From Falsiroseomonas oryzae (GTDB taxonomy: Bacteria > Pseudomonadota > Alphaproteobacteria > Acetobacterales > Acetobacteraceae): DNA of 33,279 bases. The stretch's first letter is position 1. Every line of letters begins with the position of its first letter. The notes under the pieces are model-generated. The model had not been told where the DNA came from and did no database searches. It was given only the letters and a program-made list of their open reading frames with translations. A program made the translations under genes and the position numbers. Shown one piece after another: positions 7,123-16,075 of the stretch. The stretch lies in the NCBI RefSeq assembly GCF_027856955.1, contig NZ_JAPSMD010000015.1, positions 1-33,279 on the forward strand. Reading direction: 5' to 3'.

Positions 7123-7955
7123 TTCCGCACCGGTCGACCCGACATCCGCTTATCCGGCATCCGCGTAGCGGCAGCGTTGCACGAGGCCGCCTTCTTAAAG
7201 ATCAATGATGCTGTGCGGATGGTAATCCGGGACGAAGGCCTCTGGCAGCACCTCCGGCGGCCCATCGCGCACCTCGGGTGGGTCTGAGCCGTCCAGCGCG
7301 TCACCATGCCAGATCGCACGGACCTCGTCGTGGTCGCCGCGTGAGAATCGGTAGAACCTGCGGTGCCAGCTTTCCTCCAGGAAGGGGCGGCGCTCCCGTA
7401 TCTGCTCCGGCTGCCGATTCAAATGGGCAGCATCTTTTTCATGTCCACGCTGGTCAGCATCCCGACGGACAGCGCGCGGGCATGGGCGTCCGACCCGCCA
7501 TGCGTGAAGAGGTAGCAAAGAATCCGGCGCGCCGCCGGGTTCGGGTCGTCTGATGGGCGCGCAGCTTCGCCAGCAGGCGCCTGCGGCAGCCGCCTTCGCG
7601 TCGCCCCGCGGCGGCCCTCACGCCGTGTTCATCTGTTCGGGCTGGGGCGTGCCGCCCGCCGCCACCGTGGACCGCGCCGTGTCGTCGGATGGCCAGCGCA
7701 GCGCTCATCGAGGTCCGCGCGATGATCCTCCCAAGCCCGCAGCAGCTCCGCCACGTCGAAGGCGCGGCGACTCCCGGCCGCGTCCTGGCGTTGACCGGCC
7801 CGAGGAGCACGCGCGCCGCGGAATTCCGGGGGTTCGCGCCGGCGGTGGCGGCCGCGCTCGGCGGCTGACGCCGCTTGCCCGGCCCGGTGCCGGCGCGCAT
7901 CCTGCTGCATGCGGCGCGTCCGCGTCGTGCCGAACGCCCTGCCAGGACCGACCGG
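7123..7955. other. Stretch of 833 bp after tRNA-Val with no convincing gene; probably decayed
   Basis: I see no recognisable gene. On the minus strand, 7195-7518 encodes 107 residues ending in a segment with non-random character (RRPFLEESWHRRFYRFSRG, then AFVPDYHPHSIIDL), but the N-terminal half is arginine-rich shadow. A second minus frame ending near 7424 gives AARRILCYLFTHGGSDAHAR, so one gene broken by a frameshift is possible. On the plus strand, 7689-7868 could give a 59-residue peptide starting MASAALIEVRAM, without a clear ribosome binding site. The DNA just 3' of a tRNA is a usual integration site, but I found no repeat of the tRNA 3' end. Confidence 0.35.
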
Positions 7956-8930
7956 ATGATCCCCCGCTTCAGCCGCCGCGCGCTCGGCGCCGGCCTGCTT
8001 GCCCTGCCGCTGCCCGCCTTCGCGCAGGCCTGGCCGACGCGTCCGGTGCGGTGGATCGTGCCCTATCCGCCGGGTGGCGGCTCCGATTTTCTGGCCCGCA
8101 CCATCGCGGCGGCGATTTCCGGCCCGCTGGGCCAGCAGGTGCTGGTGGAGAATCGGCCGGGCGGCGCGACGGTCATCGCGACCGAAGCCGTCGCGCGGTC
8201 CGCCCCCGATGGCTACACGGTGCTGTCGGCCGACATGACCGCGCTGGTGATCAACCCTGCAGGGTTCCGGCGGCTGCCCTACCACCCCATCAACGACCTG
8301 AAGCCGGTGGCGACGACGGCCACCTTCAACTTCGTGCTGGCCGTGCACCCAGGACTGCCGGTGCAGAACGTGGCGGAGTTGGTCGCCATGGCACGCGCGC
8401 AGCCCGGGCGCCTGAACTTCGCCTCGCCCGGCATCGGCTCGCCCTCGCATCTCGCGACGGAGCGCTTCGCGCGTAACCTCGGCCTCAACCTGACGCATGT
8501 GCCCTATCGCGGCGGTGCGCCGGCGGTGACCGACCTGGTCGCCGGGATCGCGCAGGCGATGTTCATCGACTACGCCTCGGGCGCGCCGCATTTCGAGGCC
8601 GGCCGCGTCCGCCCGCTGGCCGCCACCGCGCCGACGCGGATGGCGCTGCTGCCTGATCTGCCGACCCTGGCGGAATCCGGCTTTCCCGGGAACGATATCT
8701 ACTCCTGGCAGGGCGTCGTCGCGCCGGCCGGCACGCCGGATGCGGTGGTGGCCCGCCTCGGCGCGGCGATCCGCGCGGCGGTCACCGACCCCGCCGTGGC
8801 GGACCGGCTGCGTGGCATCGGGCTGACGCCGCTGCCCGGCGATGCCGCATCCTTCGCCGCGCTGATCCAGGGCGAGACGGCCATCTGGGGCACGCTGATC
8901 CGCGACCTCGGCCTGGTGCTGGACAGCTGA
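7956..8930 (+). CDS. Bug/TctC-family tripartite tricarboxylate transporter substrate-binding protein
   Basis: 324 residues. The export signal MIPRFSRRALGAGLLALPLP...FAQA has a twin Arg and an A-Q-A cut site, so the product is periplasmic. The mature protein begins WPTRPVRWIVPYPPGGGSDF, the family hallmark. Further family segments are GQQVLVENRPGG, PYHPINDLKPV, VPYRGGAPAVTDLVAG and LPTLAESGFPG. Bug proteins bind carboxylates and feed TctAB permeases, or act alone as orphan receptors; no tctAB is nearby. The ATG at 7956 is chosen because it puts the signal peptide at the N terminus. Confidence 0.92.
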   Translation: MIPRFSRRALGAGLLALPLPAFAQAWPTRPVRWIVPYPPGGGSDFLARTIAAAISGPLGQQVLVENRPGGATVIATEAVARSAPDGYTVLSADMTALVINPAGFRRLPYHPINDLKPVATTATFNFVLAVHPGLPVQNVAELVAMARAQPGRLNFASPGIGSPSHLATERFARNLGLNLTHVPYRGGAPAVTDLVAGIAQAMFIDYASGAPHFEAGRVRPLAATAPTRMALLPDLPTLAESGFPGNDIYSWQGVVAPAGTPDAVVARLGAAIRAAVTDPAVADRLRGIGLTPLPGDAASFAALIQGETAIWGTLIRDLGLVLDS

Positions 8931-8944
8931 ACGGCGATCGCCCG

Positions 8945-8973
8945 GACCGCACCCGCCGAAGCCGGGCGCGGTC
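8945..8973. terminator. Hairpin between convergent Bug and DUF1622 genes
   Basis: GACCGC-a-CCCG (8945-8955) pairs with CGGG-c-GCGGTC (8963-8973) over a 7-nt loop, ten pairs with one internal mismatch. No T-tract follows. The site lies between two convergent stop codons. Confidence 0.4.
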
Positions 8974-8996
8974 GCGTCGTCGTCGCAGGCGGAACG

Positions 8997-9350
8997 TCAG
9001 TGCGGCGGAGCCGGCTGCCGCGCCGCGACTTCGATCTCGCGCTGGAGGAAGAAGTTCAGCAGCGTGCGCAGCGCTGCGATGGCGGCGAGCTTGCCGATGT
9101 CGTCCCAGCTTGGCGCGACAGCCGTGCGCAGGATGTCGGCCGCCAGCGTGAATTCCAGCGCCACCGCCAGCCAGCGCGCGAGGCGGAGGCGCAGCCCTTC
9201 GATGCCGGCCTCCACGCCATCGCCACCGCCGAGCCAGACCTGCACGACCCGCCAGGCGGCGCCGAGCGTCGCGGCGCCGATCACCAGCACCGCCGCCGCT
9301 TCGACCGCCACGGCAACCCATTCCGTCAGCTGCTTGATGAGGTGTTCCAT
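8997..9350 (-). CDS. DUF1622 family membrane protein
   Basis: 117 residues with three hydrophobic stretches: about residues 11-33 (VAVAVEAAAVLVIGAATLGAA), about 60-75, and a weaker one near 95. The arrangement of R-L-x-L-A-R-W-L-x-x-x-L-E-F-x-L-A-A-D followed by LAAIAALRTLLNFFLQREIE matches DUF1622, small inner-membrane proteins of unknown function. It is the last gene of the leftward group, 27 bp after DUF924, so it may be co-transcribed with the flavin/Fe-S dehydrogenase. Confidence 0.8.
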   Translation of the reverse strand: MEHLIKQLTEWVAVAVEAAAVLVIGAATLGAAWRVVQVWLGGGDGVEAGIEGLRLRLARWLAVALEFTLAADILRTAVAPSWDDIGKLAAIAALRTLLNFFLQREIEVAARQPAPPH

Positions 9351-9377
9351 CGGCGCAGGCTTCCCGCCCCGATTGGG

Positions 9378-9953
9378 TCAGAAGCCGCCCCCCGCGTCCA
9401 GCCAGGCACGTTCCGCCGGCGTATTCTCCCGCCCCAGCGCGGCGTTGCGGTGCGGGAAGCGTCCGAAGCGCAGGATGACCGCGCGGTGCCGCCAGGCGTA
9501 GTCGATGGTGCCGTTCGGCGCGGCATGGGCGGGGATGTCCCGCAGCCCCTCGAACAGCGCCACCGAAAGGTCCTGGTCGGCCGGCGCCTCGCCATGCTCG
9601 AAGGGCAGGTAGAGGAAGATCCGCGCAGTCGGCGGCAGCGCCAGGTCGAACCCGTTGCGCAGCACGGCGCGGCGCGCGACGTCGCGGGCATGCGCGTCGC
9701 TGGCGAAGGCCTGGGCGCTGCCGCGGAACAGGTTGCGCGGGAACTGGTCGAGCAGCAGCAGGAGCGCCAGCGCGCCGCGCGGCGTCGTCGCCCAGCCGTC
9801 CAGCGCACCCTCCCGCGCCGGGACGACCAGGTCGCCGAAGCCGTCGCGGCAGGCGGCGTCGAATGCGTCGTCCCGGGTGAACCAGGCCTGCCGGAAGCTG
9901 TGCTCGCCATCCGCGAACCAGAAGGCGATCAGTCTGTCGATGTCGCCGCTCAT
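9378..9953 (-). CDS. DUF924 family protein
   Basis: 191 residues beginning MSGDIDRLIAFWFADGEHSF. ALLLLLDQFPRNLFRGSAQAF, the most conserved stretch of DUF924, is intact, as is the later FLYLPFEHGEAPADQ. The family is all-helical (TPR-like) and soluble, with no established function. Its ATG overlaps the stop of the large dehydrogenase gene by four bases (ATGA, 9950-9953), which implies translational coupling. Confidence 0.88.
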   Translation of the reverse strand: MSGDIDRLIAFWFADGEHSFRQAWFTRDDAFDAACRDGFGDLVVPAREGALDGWATTPRGALALLLLLDQFPRNLFRGSAQAFASDAHARDVARRAVLRNGFDLALPPTARIFLYLPFEHGEAPADQDLSVALFEGLRDIPAHAAPNGTIDYAWRHRAVILRFGRFPHRNAALGRENTPAERAWLDAGGGF

Positions 9954-12898
9954 GCCAGCGCCCGGTCAAGGAGCCGAATGGAGTGGATCGCCTCGCGCCC
10001 CGCCAGGTCGCCGATCTGGTGCCGGCAGGAGGTGCCGTCGGCAATGACGAAGGCCTGCGCGCCAGTCTTGCGGAGATGCGGCAGCAGCGCGAGTTCCGCC
10101 ATGGCCTTGCTGACGGGCAGGTTCGCCGCCTCGTAGCCGAAGGCGCCGGCCATGCCGCAGCAGGAGGAGGTGATCGGAACCACCTTCAGGCCGGGAATGC
10201 GCGTCAGCGCCGCGACCGCGGCAGGGAAGGCGCCGAACGCCTTCTGGTGACAATGGCCGTGGATATGCGCTTCGTCCCCGACCGGCTTCAGCGACAGCGC
10301 GGGCTTCGTCTCCGCCAGCCATTCCGAGACGAGCTTCGCCCGTGCCGCCAGCGCCTCCGCTGCGGGTCCCGGCACCAGCGCCAGGAACTCGTCGCGCAGC
10401 GTCATCAGGCAGGAGGGTTCGAGCCCCAGCACGGGGCTGTCCCAGCGCGACAGCGCGTCCAGCGTGCGCTGCGCCTCGGCGCGCGCCTCGGCCACCATGC
10501 CGGCTGCGAGATACGTCCGGCCGTCGTCCAGGGGCCGCGTGCCACGCGGTGGGCGCGCGATGGCGGGATCGGCGCCGGCGGCGCGCAGGACGCGCAGCGC
10601 GGCGCGCAGGTTCTCCGGCTCGAAGTAGCGGTTGAACAGGTCGGGCAGCAGGATGACCTCGTTGGCGCGGCCATCCGGCTCCCGGCACTCCCAATCGTGG
10701 AAGGCGTCGCGCCGGAAGCGGGGCAGGGGGCGGTCGGCGAAGCCGAGCAGCACCTTCGCCCCGGGGATCATCGCGGGCCAGTTGACGAGGGGCGCCAGCA
10801 TCGCGGCCCAGGGCGCCCAGCGCGGCATGGTCGCGACCAGCCGGTCCTTGAGTGCCACGCCTCGCGCGGCGTTGCGCGCGTTGGCCGCCTCGATCTTCAT
10901 CTTCGCCATGTCCACGCCGGTCGGGCATTCGCGCCGGCAGCCCTTGCAGGCCACGCAGAGCGACAGCGCCTCCGCCACCGCGTCGCCGGCCAGTCCGCCG
11001 GCAATCTGTCCGGTCAGCGCGAGGCGCAGCGTGTTGGCGCGGCCGCGGGTGACATGCGCCTCGTCGCGCGTGGCGCGGTAGGACGGGCACATCGTGCCGG
11101 CATCGAACTTCCGGCAGGTGCCGTTGTTGTTGCACATCTCCACCGCGCCGAGCAGGCCGCGCGTGGTGTCTCCCTGTCCGCCGGCCCAGGCCGACCAGTC
11201 CAGCGCAGGCGTGATTCGCGCATCCGCCGCGTAGTCCGGGCCGTAGCGGAACAGCGTCCGGTCATCCATGCGCGGCGGATGCACGATGCGGTTCGGGTTC
11301 AGCAGCCCATGCGGCAGCGCCGGCGTGCCCGGGTCGAAGGCGTCCTTCACATGCTCGAAGGCGCGGGCGATGCGGGCGCCGAACATCGGCTCGTTGAACT
11401 CGGAGCGGACGATGCCGTCGCCATGCTCGCCGGAATGGCTGCCCTTGTACTCGCGCACCAGGGCGAAGCATTCCTCCGCGATGGCGCGCATCTTCCGCAC
11501 GTCCTCGCCGGACTTCATGTTCAGCACGGGCCGCACATGCAGGCAGCCGACGCTGGCATGCGCATACCAGGTGCCGACGGTGCCGTGCCTCGCGAAGACG
11601 TCGTTCAGCCGCTCCGTGTAGTCGGCCAGGTCCTCCAGCGCGACGGCACAGTCCTCGATGAAGGAGACCGGCTTTCCGTCCCCCTTCATGCTCATCATGA
11701 TGTTGAGTCCGGCCTCCCGCACCTCCGCCACCTGGGCCTGGAAGGCGGCGTCGGTCACGCGCACCACTTGGCCCGGCAGGCCGAGGTCGCCCATCATCTC
11801 CTCCAGCCGGTCGAGCTGCCGCAGCAGCGGCGCGTCCTCCTGCCCGTGGAACTCGACAATCAGGAGCGAGTCCGGCTCGCCGATCAGGATGCGGTCGATG
11901 GTGCTGCGATAGATCGGGATGGAGCGGCCGAGGTCGATCATCGTCCGGTCCACGAGCTCCACCGCTTCCGGATCCAGCGTGACGAGGTGCTTCGAGGCCT
12001 CCATGGCGCGGCGGAAGGACGGGAACTGGCAGATGCCCAGCACCTTGCGCGGCTTGATCGGCCAGAGCTTCAGGTCCAGCGCCGCCGAGAAGGCCAGCGT
12101 GCCCTCGCTGCCCACCAGCAGCCGCGCAAGGCTCGCGCGCGACCCGTCACCCCGCGCGCCTGCCGGCGCGACCGCCCGTGCATCGGGCGTCAGCGCGTCC
12201 AGGTTGTAGCCGCCGACGCGACGGAGCTGTTGCGGGAACTTCGCCGCGATCTCCTCGGCCTCCCGCACGCCGATGGCGCGCAGCTTGGCGACGAGGTCGG
12301 CGACCGGCGGCGGAACGTCCGGGCCGAGATTGTCAGGCAGGTCCCCGAAGGCGAAGCGCGTGCCGTCGGCCAGGATGGCGTCGATGGCGCGGACATTGTC
12401 GGCCATCAGACCGTAGCGGATGGACTTCGACCCGCAGGAATTGTTGCCCGCCATGCCGCCGATGGTGCAGCGCGCCCAGGTTGAGGGATCCACCGGGAAG
12501 AACAGTCCCCTGGGCTTCAGCGCCTCGTTCAGCGCACCCAGGGTGATGCCGGGCTCCACCCGGGCGGTGTCGCCCTCCACGGAGAGGACTCGGCGCAGAT
12601 GCTTGGTGCAGTCCATCACCAGGGCGCGATTGACCGTCTGGCCGCACTGGCTGGTGCCGCCGCCCCGCGGCAGAACGGGCACTCCCTCCTCCCGGCAGAT
12701 CGCCATGGCGGTGGCGACGTCCTCGGCGCTGTGCGGCACCAGCACGCCGACCGGCTCCATCTGGTAGATCGAGGCATCGGTCGCGTAGCGGCCACGGTCG
12801 CCGGCGCCGAACAGCACCTCGCCTTGGGTCTCCCGGCGCAGCCGGTCGGCGAGGCGGGTGTCCTGGGCGGGGCGGTGAAGCAGGGCAGGGGCGTTCAT
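9950..12898 (-). CDS. FAD-binding and Fe-S D-2-hydroxyacid dehydrogenase (YdiJ/Dld-like)
   Basis: 982 residues with two fused halves. The N-terminal half is a GlcD-type FAD oxidase: VLPRGGGTSQCGQTVN in the PCMH FAD domain, GNNSCGSKS, then SVGCLHVRPV and SGEHGDGIVR in the substrate domain. The C-terminal half is ferredoxin-like plus CCG domains: CNNNGTCRKFDAGTMCPSY and CVACKGCRRECP (two 4Fe-4S sites), then SCLMTLRDE, HGHCHQKAFG and SSCCGMAGAFG. The length and fusion match YdiJ of E. coli, which oxidises D-2-hydroxyglutarate, and GlcD-GlcF fusions. Electrons would go to the respiratory chain. Serine-glyoxylate aminotransferase is divergent from it, which hints at glycolate or another glyoxylate-linked 2-hydroxyacid as substrate; that is inference. 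Confidence 0.9.
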   Translation of the reverse strand: MNAPALLHRPAQDTRLADRLRRETQGEVLFGAGDRGRYATDASIYQMEPVGVLVPHSAEDVATAMAICREEGVPVLPRGGGTSQCGQTVNRALVMDCTKHLRRVLSVEGDTARVEPGITLGALNEALKPRGLFFPVDPSTWARCTIGGMAGNNSCGSKSIRYGLMADNVRAIDAILADGTRFAFGDLPDNLGPDVPPPVADLVAKLRAIGVREAEEIAAKFPQQLRRVGGYNLDALTPDARAVAPAGARGDGSRASLARLLVGSEGTLAFSAALDLKLWPIKPRKVLGICQFPSFRRAMEASKHLVTLDPEAVELVDRTMIDLGRSIPIYRSTIDRILIGEPDSLLIVEFHGQEDAPLLRQLDRLEEMMGDLGLPGQVVRVTDAAFQAQVAEVREAGLNIMMSMKGDGKPVSFIEDCAVALEDLADYTERLNDVFARHGTVGTWYAHASVGCLHVRPVLNMKSGEDVRKMRAIAEECFALVREYKGSHSGEHGDGIVRSEFNEPMFGARIARAFEHVKDAFDPGTPALPHGLLNPNRIVHPPRMDDRTLFRYGPDYAADARITPALDWSAWAGGQGDTTRGLLGAVEMCNNNGTCRKFDAGTMCPSYRATRDEAHVTRGRANTLRLALTGQIAGGLAGDAVAEALSLCVACKGCRRECPTGVDMAKMKIEAANARNAARGVALKDRLVATMPRWAPWAAMLAPLVNWPAMIPGAKVLLGFADRPLPRFRRDAFHDWECREPDGRANEVILLPDLFNRYFEPENLRAALRVLRAAGADPAIARPPRGTRPLDDGRTYLAAGMVAEARAEAQRTLDALSRWDSPVLGLEPSCLMTLRDEFLALVPGPAAEALAARAKLVSEWLAETKPALSLKPVGDEAHIHGHCHQKAFGAFPAAVAALTRIPGLKVVPITSSCCGMAGAFGYEAANLPVSKAMAELALLPHLRKTGAQAFVIADGTSCRHQIGDLAGREAIHSIRLLDRALA

Positions 12899-13063
12899 CG
12901 GCGTTCCGGCATCTCCGGGCGGCCGGGTCCGGCCGCGGGGCTTGGGCGGCGTGATGCAGGATGGCGCAGCGCGGCGCTACCCCTCCCCGGCGGGCGGCAT
13001 ATTGCCCGTGGCGCGCCCGGGCGGGCATAAGCCCCGGCGAACCGAGGGAAAACCGTCCACGTC

Positions 13064-14248
13064 ATGGCCTATTTCCAGTCCAAGCCCGTCGCCGGCCGTC
13101 ACTTCCTGCAGATCCCGGGCCCGACCAACGTGCCCGACCGCGTGCTGCGGGCCATGGACAACCCCACGATGGACCATCGCGGCCCGGATTTCGGCCGCAT
13201 GGGCAAGGCGCTGCTGGAGAAGGTGCGGGCGGTCTTCAAGACACAGGGGCATGTGGTGATCTACCCGGCCTCCGGCACCGGGGCCTGGGAGGCGGCGCTG
13301 GTCAACACCCTCTCGCCCGGCGACCGCGTGCTGATGTGCGAGACCGGCTGGTTCGCGCATCTGTGGCACGAGATGGCCACGCGGCTGCAACTGGTGCCCG
13401 ACTACATCCGCACGGATTGGCGCCGTGGCGCCGATGTCGCGGCGATCGAGGAGAAGCTGCGCGAGGACAGGTCCCACAGCATCAAGGCCGTCTGCGTCGT
13501 CCACAACGAAACCAGCACCGGCTGCACCAGCCGCATCGACGAGGTGCGCAAGGCGATGGATGCCGCCGGCCACCCCGCGCTGCTGCTGGTGGACACCATC
13601 TCCTCCCTGGCCAGCATTGACTACCGTCATGACGAGTGGGGCGTGGACGTCACCGTGGCCGGGTCGCAGAAGGGCCTGATGCTGCCGCCGGGCCTGTCCT
13701 TCAACGCGGTCAGCGAGAAGGCGCTGAAGGCCAGCGAGACGGCGAAGCTGCCACGCGCCTTCTGGGACTGGAAGCCGATGCTGGCGGCCAACGCCACCGG
13801 CTACTTCCCCTACACGCCCGCGACCAACATGCTCTACGCGCTCGACACCGCCATCGACATGCTGATGGCGGAAGGGCTGGAGAACGTCTTCGCCCGCCAC
13901 GACCGGCACGCCGAGGCGACGCGGCGCGCGGTGCGACATTGGGGCTTCGAGATCCAGTGCGCGGAGCCCAGGCACTATTCCTCCGCCCTCACCGCGGTGC
14001 GCCTACCGGAGGGGCACAGCGCGAACGCGCTGCGCGCGACCATCCTGGAGAAGTTCAACATGAGCCTGGGCAACGGCCTGGGGCAGCTGAACGACCGGGT
14101 GTTCCGCATCGGTCATCTCGGCGATTTCGGCGATCTGCAGCTGGTCGGCACCCTGGGCGGGGTGGAGATGGGCCTGAAGGCCGCCGGAATCCCCTACAAG
14201 GCGGGTGGCGTGCTGGCGGCGATGGACTACCTGAACGGCAACGCCTGA
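13064..14248 (+). CDS. Serine-glyoxylate aminotransferase (class V aminotransferase)
   Basis: 394 residues, the normal length. It starts MAYFQSKPVAGRHFLQIPGP and keeps PGPTNVPDRVLRAM, NPTMDHRGPDF, PASGTGAWEAAL, VHNETSTGCTS and the PLP-binding K203 in GSQKGLMLPPG. Later, FRIGHLGDFGDLQLVGTLGG is characteristic of SgaA-type enzymes. Reaction: L-serine plus glyoxylate to hydroxypyruvate plus glycine, with PLP, in the cytosol. It is the first step of the serine branch of C1 assimilation or part of glyoxylate detoxification. It shares a 165-bp intergenic region with the divergent flavin/Fe-S dehydrogenase, so the pair may be jointly regulated. Confidence 0.92.
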   Translation: MAYFQSKPVAGRHFLQIPGPTNVPDRVLRAMDNPTMDHRGPDFGRMGKALLEKVRAVFKTQGHVVIYPASGTGAWEAALVNTLSPGDRVLMCETGWFAHLWHEMATRLQLVPDYIRTDWRRGADVAAIEEKLREDRSHSIKAVCVVHNETSTGCTSRIDEVRKAMDAAGHPALLLVDTISSLASIDYRHDEWGVDVTVAGSQKGLMLPPGLSFNAVSEKALKASETAKLPRAFWDWKPMLAANATGYFPYTPATNMLYALDTAIDMLMAEGLENVFARHDRHAEATRRAVRHWGFEIQCAEPRHYSSALTAVRLPEGHSANALRATILEKFNMSLGNGLGQLNDRVFRIGHLGDFGDLQLVGTLGGVEMGLKAAGIPYKAGGVLAAMDYLNGNA

Positions 14249-14320
14249 TCGTTCGCCGTCTGGTCGAGGCGTGAACGGCGCGGGGCTTTCCACCGCGCCG
14301 CGCCACCCCACACTCCGGGG

Positions 14321-15388
14321 ATGGCCGACGTCTTCATCAACCGCATCGCCACCGCCGTGCCCCGTCACGAGGTGCACGGGGCCTTCCGGGCCTTCGCCGC
14401 CGGACAGGCGCAAGGCGACCGCGACCGCGCCGCCTTCGCCCGCATGGCCGCGCGATCCGACATCGATCGCCGCTACTCGGTGCTCGAGGCGTCGGAGCCG
14501 CAGGGATCCGGCACGGCCTGCGGCTTCTATCGCGCCGGCTCAGGCTTTCCCACGACTCGCGCCCGCATGGCCCGCTACGAAGCCGAAGCGCCGCTGCTGG
14601 CCGAGGCCGCCTTCGCCCGGTTGGGGCTGGATCGGGAGGCAGCCGGGATCACGCATCTCGTCGTCGCCACGTGCACGGGCTTCGTCGCGCCGGGCCTGGA
14701 CCGTCACCTGGTGGAGCGGCACGGCCTGCCGCGGGGCGTCGAGCGCACCATGGTCGGCTTCATGGGATGCCAGGCTGCGCTGAACGCCCTGAAGCTGGCC
14801 TGGCACATCGTGCGGAGCGAGCCGGGCGCGCGGGTGCTGGTGGTCTGCATCGAGCTGTGCACCCTGCATCTGCAGGGCACGGCGGCGCTGGAGCAGCTGC
14901 TCTGCTTCCTGCTGTTCGCCGATGGCTGCGCGGCCGCGCTGGTCAGCGCCCAGCCCGAGGGCCTGCGGATCGACGGCTTCCGCAGCGTCGTGCTTCCGGA
15001 GGCCGGCGGGATGATCACCTGGCGCATCGGTGACGACGGCTTCGACATGACGCTGTCGGGCATGGTGCCCGTCACCCTGGCCCACGCCCTTCCGGACTGG
15101 CAGGCGGAGATGCTGGAAGGGGGAGCGGCGGCCGACGTGGATCTCTGGGCCGTGCATCCGGGCGGCCGCACGATCCTGGATGCGGTCGAGCACGGGCTTG
15201 CGTTGCCGCAGGGCGCGCTGGCGGAAAGCCGCGCGGTGCTGCGCGCGCATGGCAACATGTCCTCGGCCACCGTGATGTTCGTTTTGGCGGCGATGATGCG
15301 CGCCGCCGTGCCCGGCCGGCGGGGCTGCGCGCTCGCCTTCGGGCCCGGGCTGTCGGCCGAGGCGATGCGCTTCTCGACGGGCGGCTGA
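14321..15388 (+). CDS. Type III polyketide synthase (chalcone/stilbene synthase family)
   Basis: 355 residues. The Cys-His-Asn triad of type III PKSs is complete: C150 in GFMGCQAALNA, H279 in WAVHPGGRTILD, and N312 in AHGNMSSATVMF. Other family segments are VVATCTGFVAPGLD and GCALAFGPGLSAEAM. The enzyme condenses a starter acyl-CoA with malonyl-CoA without a carrier protein. The following methyltransferase and flavoprotein genes suggest alkylresorcinol or alkylpyrone products, as for SrsA, which is inference from context. KAS III (FabH) is ruled out by the order and spacing of the triad and the GFGPG loop. First gene of a three-gene operon, ending 6 bp before the next. Confidence 0.92.
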   Translation: MADVFINRIATAVPRHEVHGAFRAFAAGQAQGDRDRAAFARMAARSDIDRRYSVLEASEPQGSGTACGFYRAGSGFPTTRARMARYEAEAPLLAEAAFARLGLDREAAGITHLVVATCTGFVAPGLDRHLVERHGLPRGVERTMVGFMGCQAALNALKLAWHIVRSEPGARVLVVCIELCTLHLQGTAALEQLLCFLLFADGCAAALVSAQPEGLRIDGFRSVVLPEAGGMITWRIGDDGFDMTLSGMVPVTLAHALPDWQAEMLEGGAAADVDLWAVHPGGRTILDAVEHGLALPQGALAESRAVLRAHGNMSSATVMFVLAAMMRAAVPGRRGCALAFGPGLSAEAMRFSTGG

Positions 15389-15394
15389 ACTCCC

Positions 15395-16075
15395 ATGCCC
15401 CGCGTCATGGCCGAGGAGATCATGGACGACCCCGGCCAGTCCGAGGGCGACTTCGCGGCCGCGCTGGACGGGCTGGAGCGGCTCAACAAGCTCACCTTCG
15501 CCCATGCCCCGCTGCTGCGCTTCCTCGATCGGCTGGTCTCGGAGCAGGGGCTTCGCAGCCTGTCGCTGCTGGATGTCGGGGCGGGCGGCGGCGATGCGCT
15601 GCGGGCTGTGGCGCGCTGGGGGCAGCGGCGCGGGATCACGCTCGACCTCTGGGGCCTGGACCGCAGTCCCTGGGCGGAGCGGCATGCGATGGCGAGCGGC
15701 ACGCCGGCGCAGTGGATCACCTGCGACCTGTTCGACCTGCCGGCCGATCGACGCTTCGACGTGGTGACCTGCAGCCTGTTCGCGCACCATCTGGAGGATG
15801 CGGCGCTGGTCCGCTTCCTGCGCTGGCTGCCGGTGCATGCAGAGCGCCGCTGGCTTATCCTGGATCTTCACCGCCATTGGCTGCCCTGGGCTGCGGTGTG
15901 GGCCGGCACGCGGCTGCTGCGGATGCACCCCATGGTCACGCATGACGGTCCGGTCTCCGTGATGCGCGGCTTCGACCGGGCCGACTGGGGACGCCTGGTC
16001 GCCGGGGCCGAGGTGTCGGCTACAATCCGATGGATCCTGCCCTTCCGCTGGGCTGTCTCCGGGCCGGGCGCGTGA
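15395..16075 (+). CDS. SAM-dependent class I methyltransferase of the polyketide operon
   Basis: 226 residues. Motif I (LLDVGAGGGDALRA, near residue 60) binds S-adenosylmethionine. The acidic residue ending beta-2 is in LWGLDRSPWAE, and the motif IV region is FDVVTCSLFAHHLED. The C-terminal HRHWLPWAAVWAGTRLLRMH looks amphipathic and may touch membrane lipid. In the Streptomyces srs operon the equivalent SrsB methylates the alkylresorcinol product. It starts 6 bp after the PKS stop (later in-frame ATGs at 15410 and 15422 are possible) and overlaps the next gene's GTG start by four bases. Confidence 0.85.
   Translation: MPRVMAEEIMDDPGQSEGDFAAALDGLERLNKLTFAHAPLLRFLDRLVSEQGLRSLSLLDVGAGGGDALRAVARWGQRRGITLDLWGLDRSPWAERHAMASGTPAQWITCDLFDLPADRRFDVVTCSLFAHHLEDAALVRFLRWLPVHAERRWLILDLHRHWLPWAAVWAGTRLLRMHPMVTHDGPVSVMRGFDRADWGRLVAGAEVSATIRWILPFRWAVSGPGA

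Noticed and set aside
7051-7955. Integrated element at tRNA-Val
   Set aside because: The flank looks decayed, but I found no second copy of the tRNA 3' end and no integrase next to it.
14321-15388. Assignment as KAS III (FabH) rather than type III PKS
   Set aside because: The spacing of Cys150, His279 and Asn312 and the GFGPG-type loop (AFGPGLS) fit chalcone-synthase-family enzymes.
16030-16072. Upstream ATG start for the flavin oxidoreductase
   Set aside because: GTG 16072 overlaps the methyltransferase stop as GTGA and places the Rossmann motif at the N terminus.
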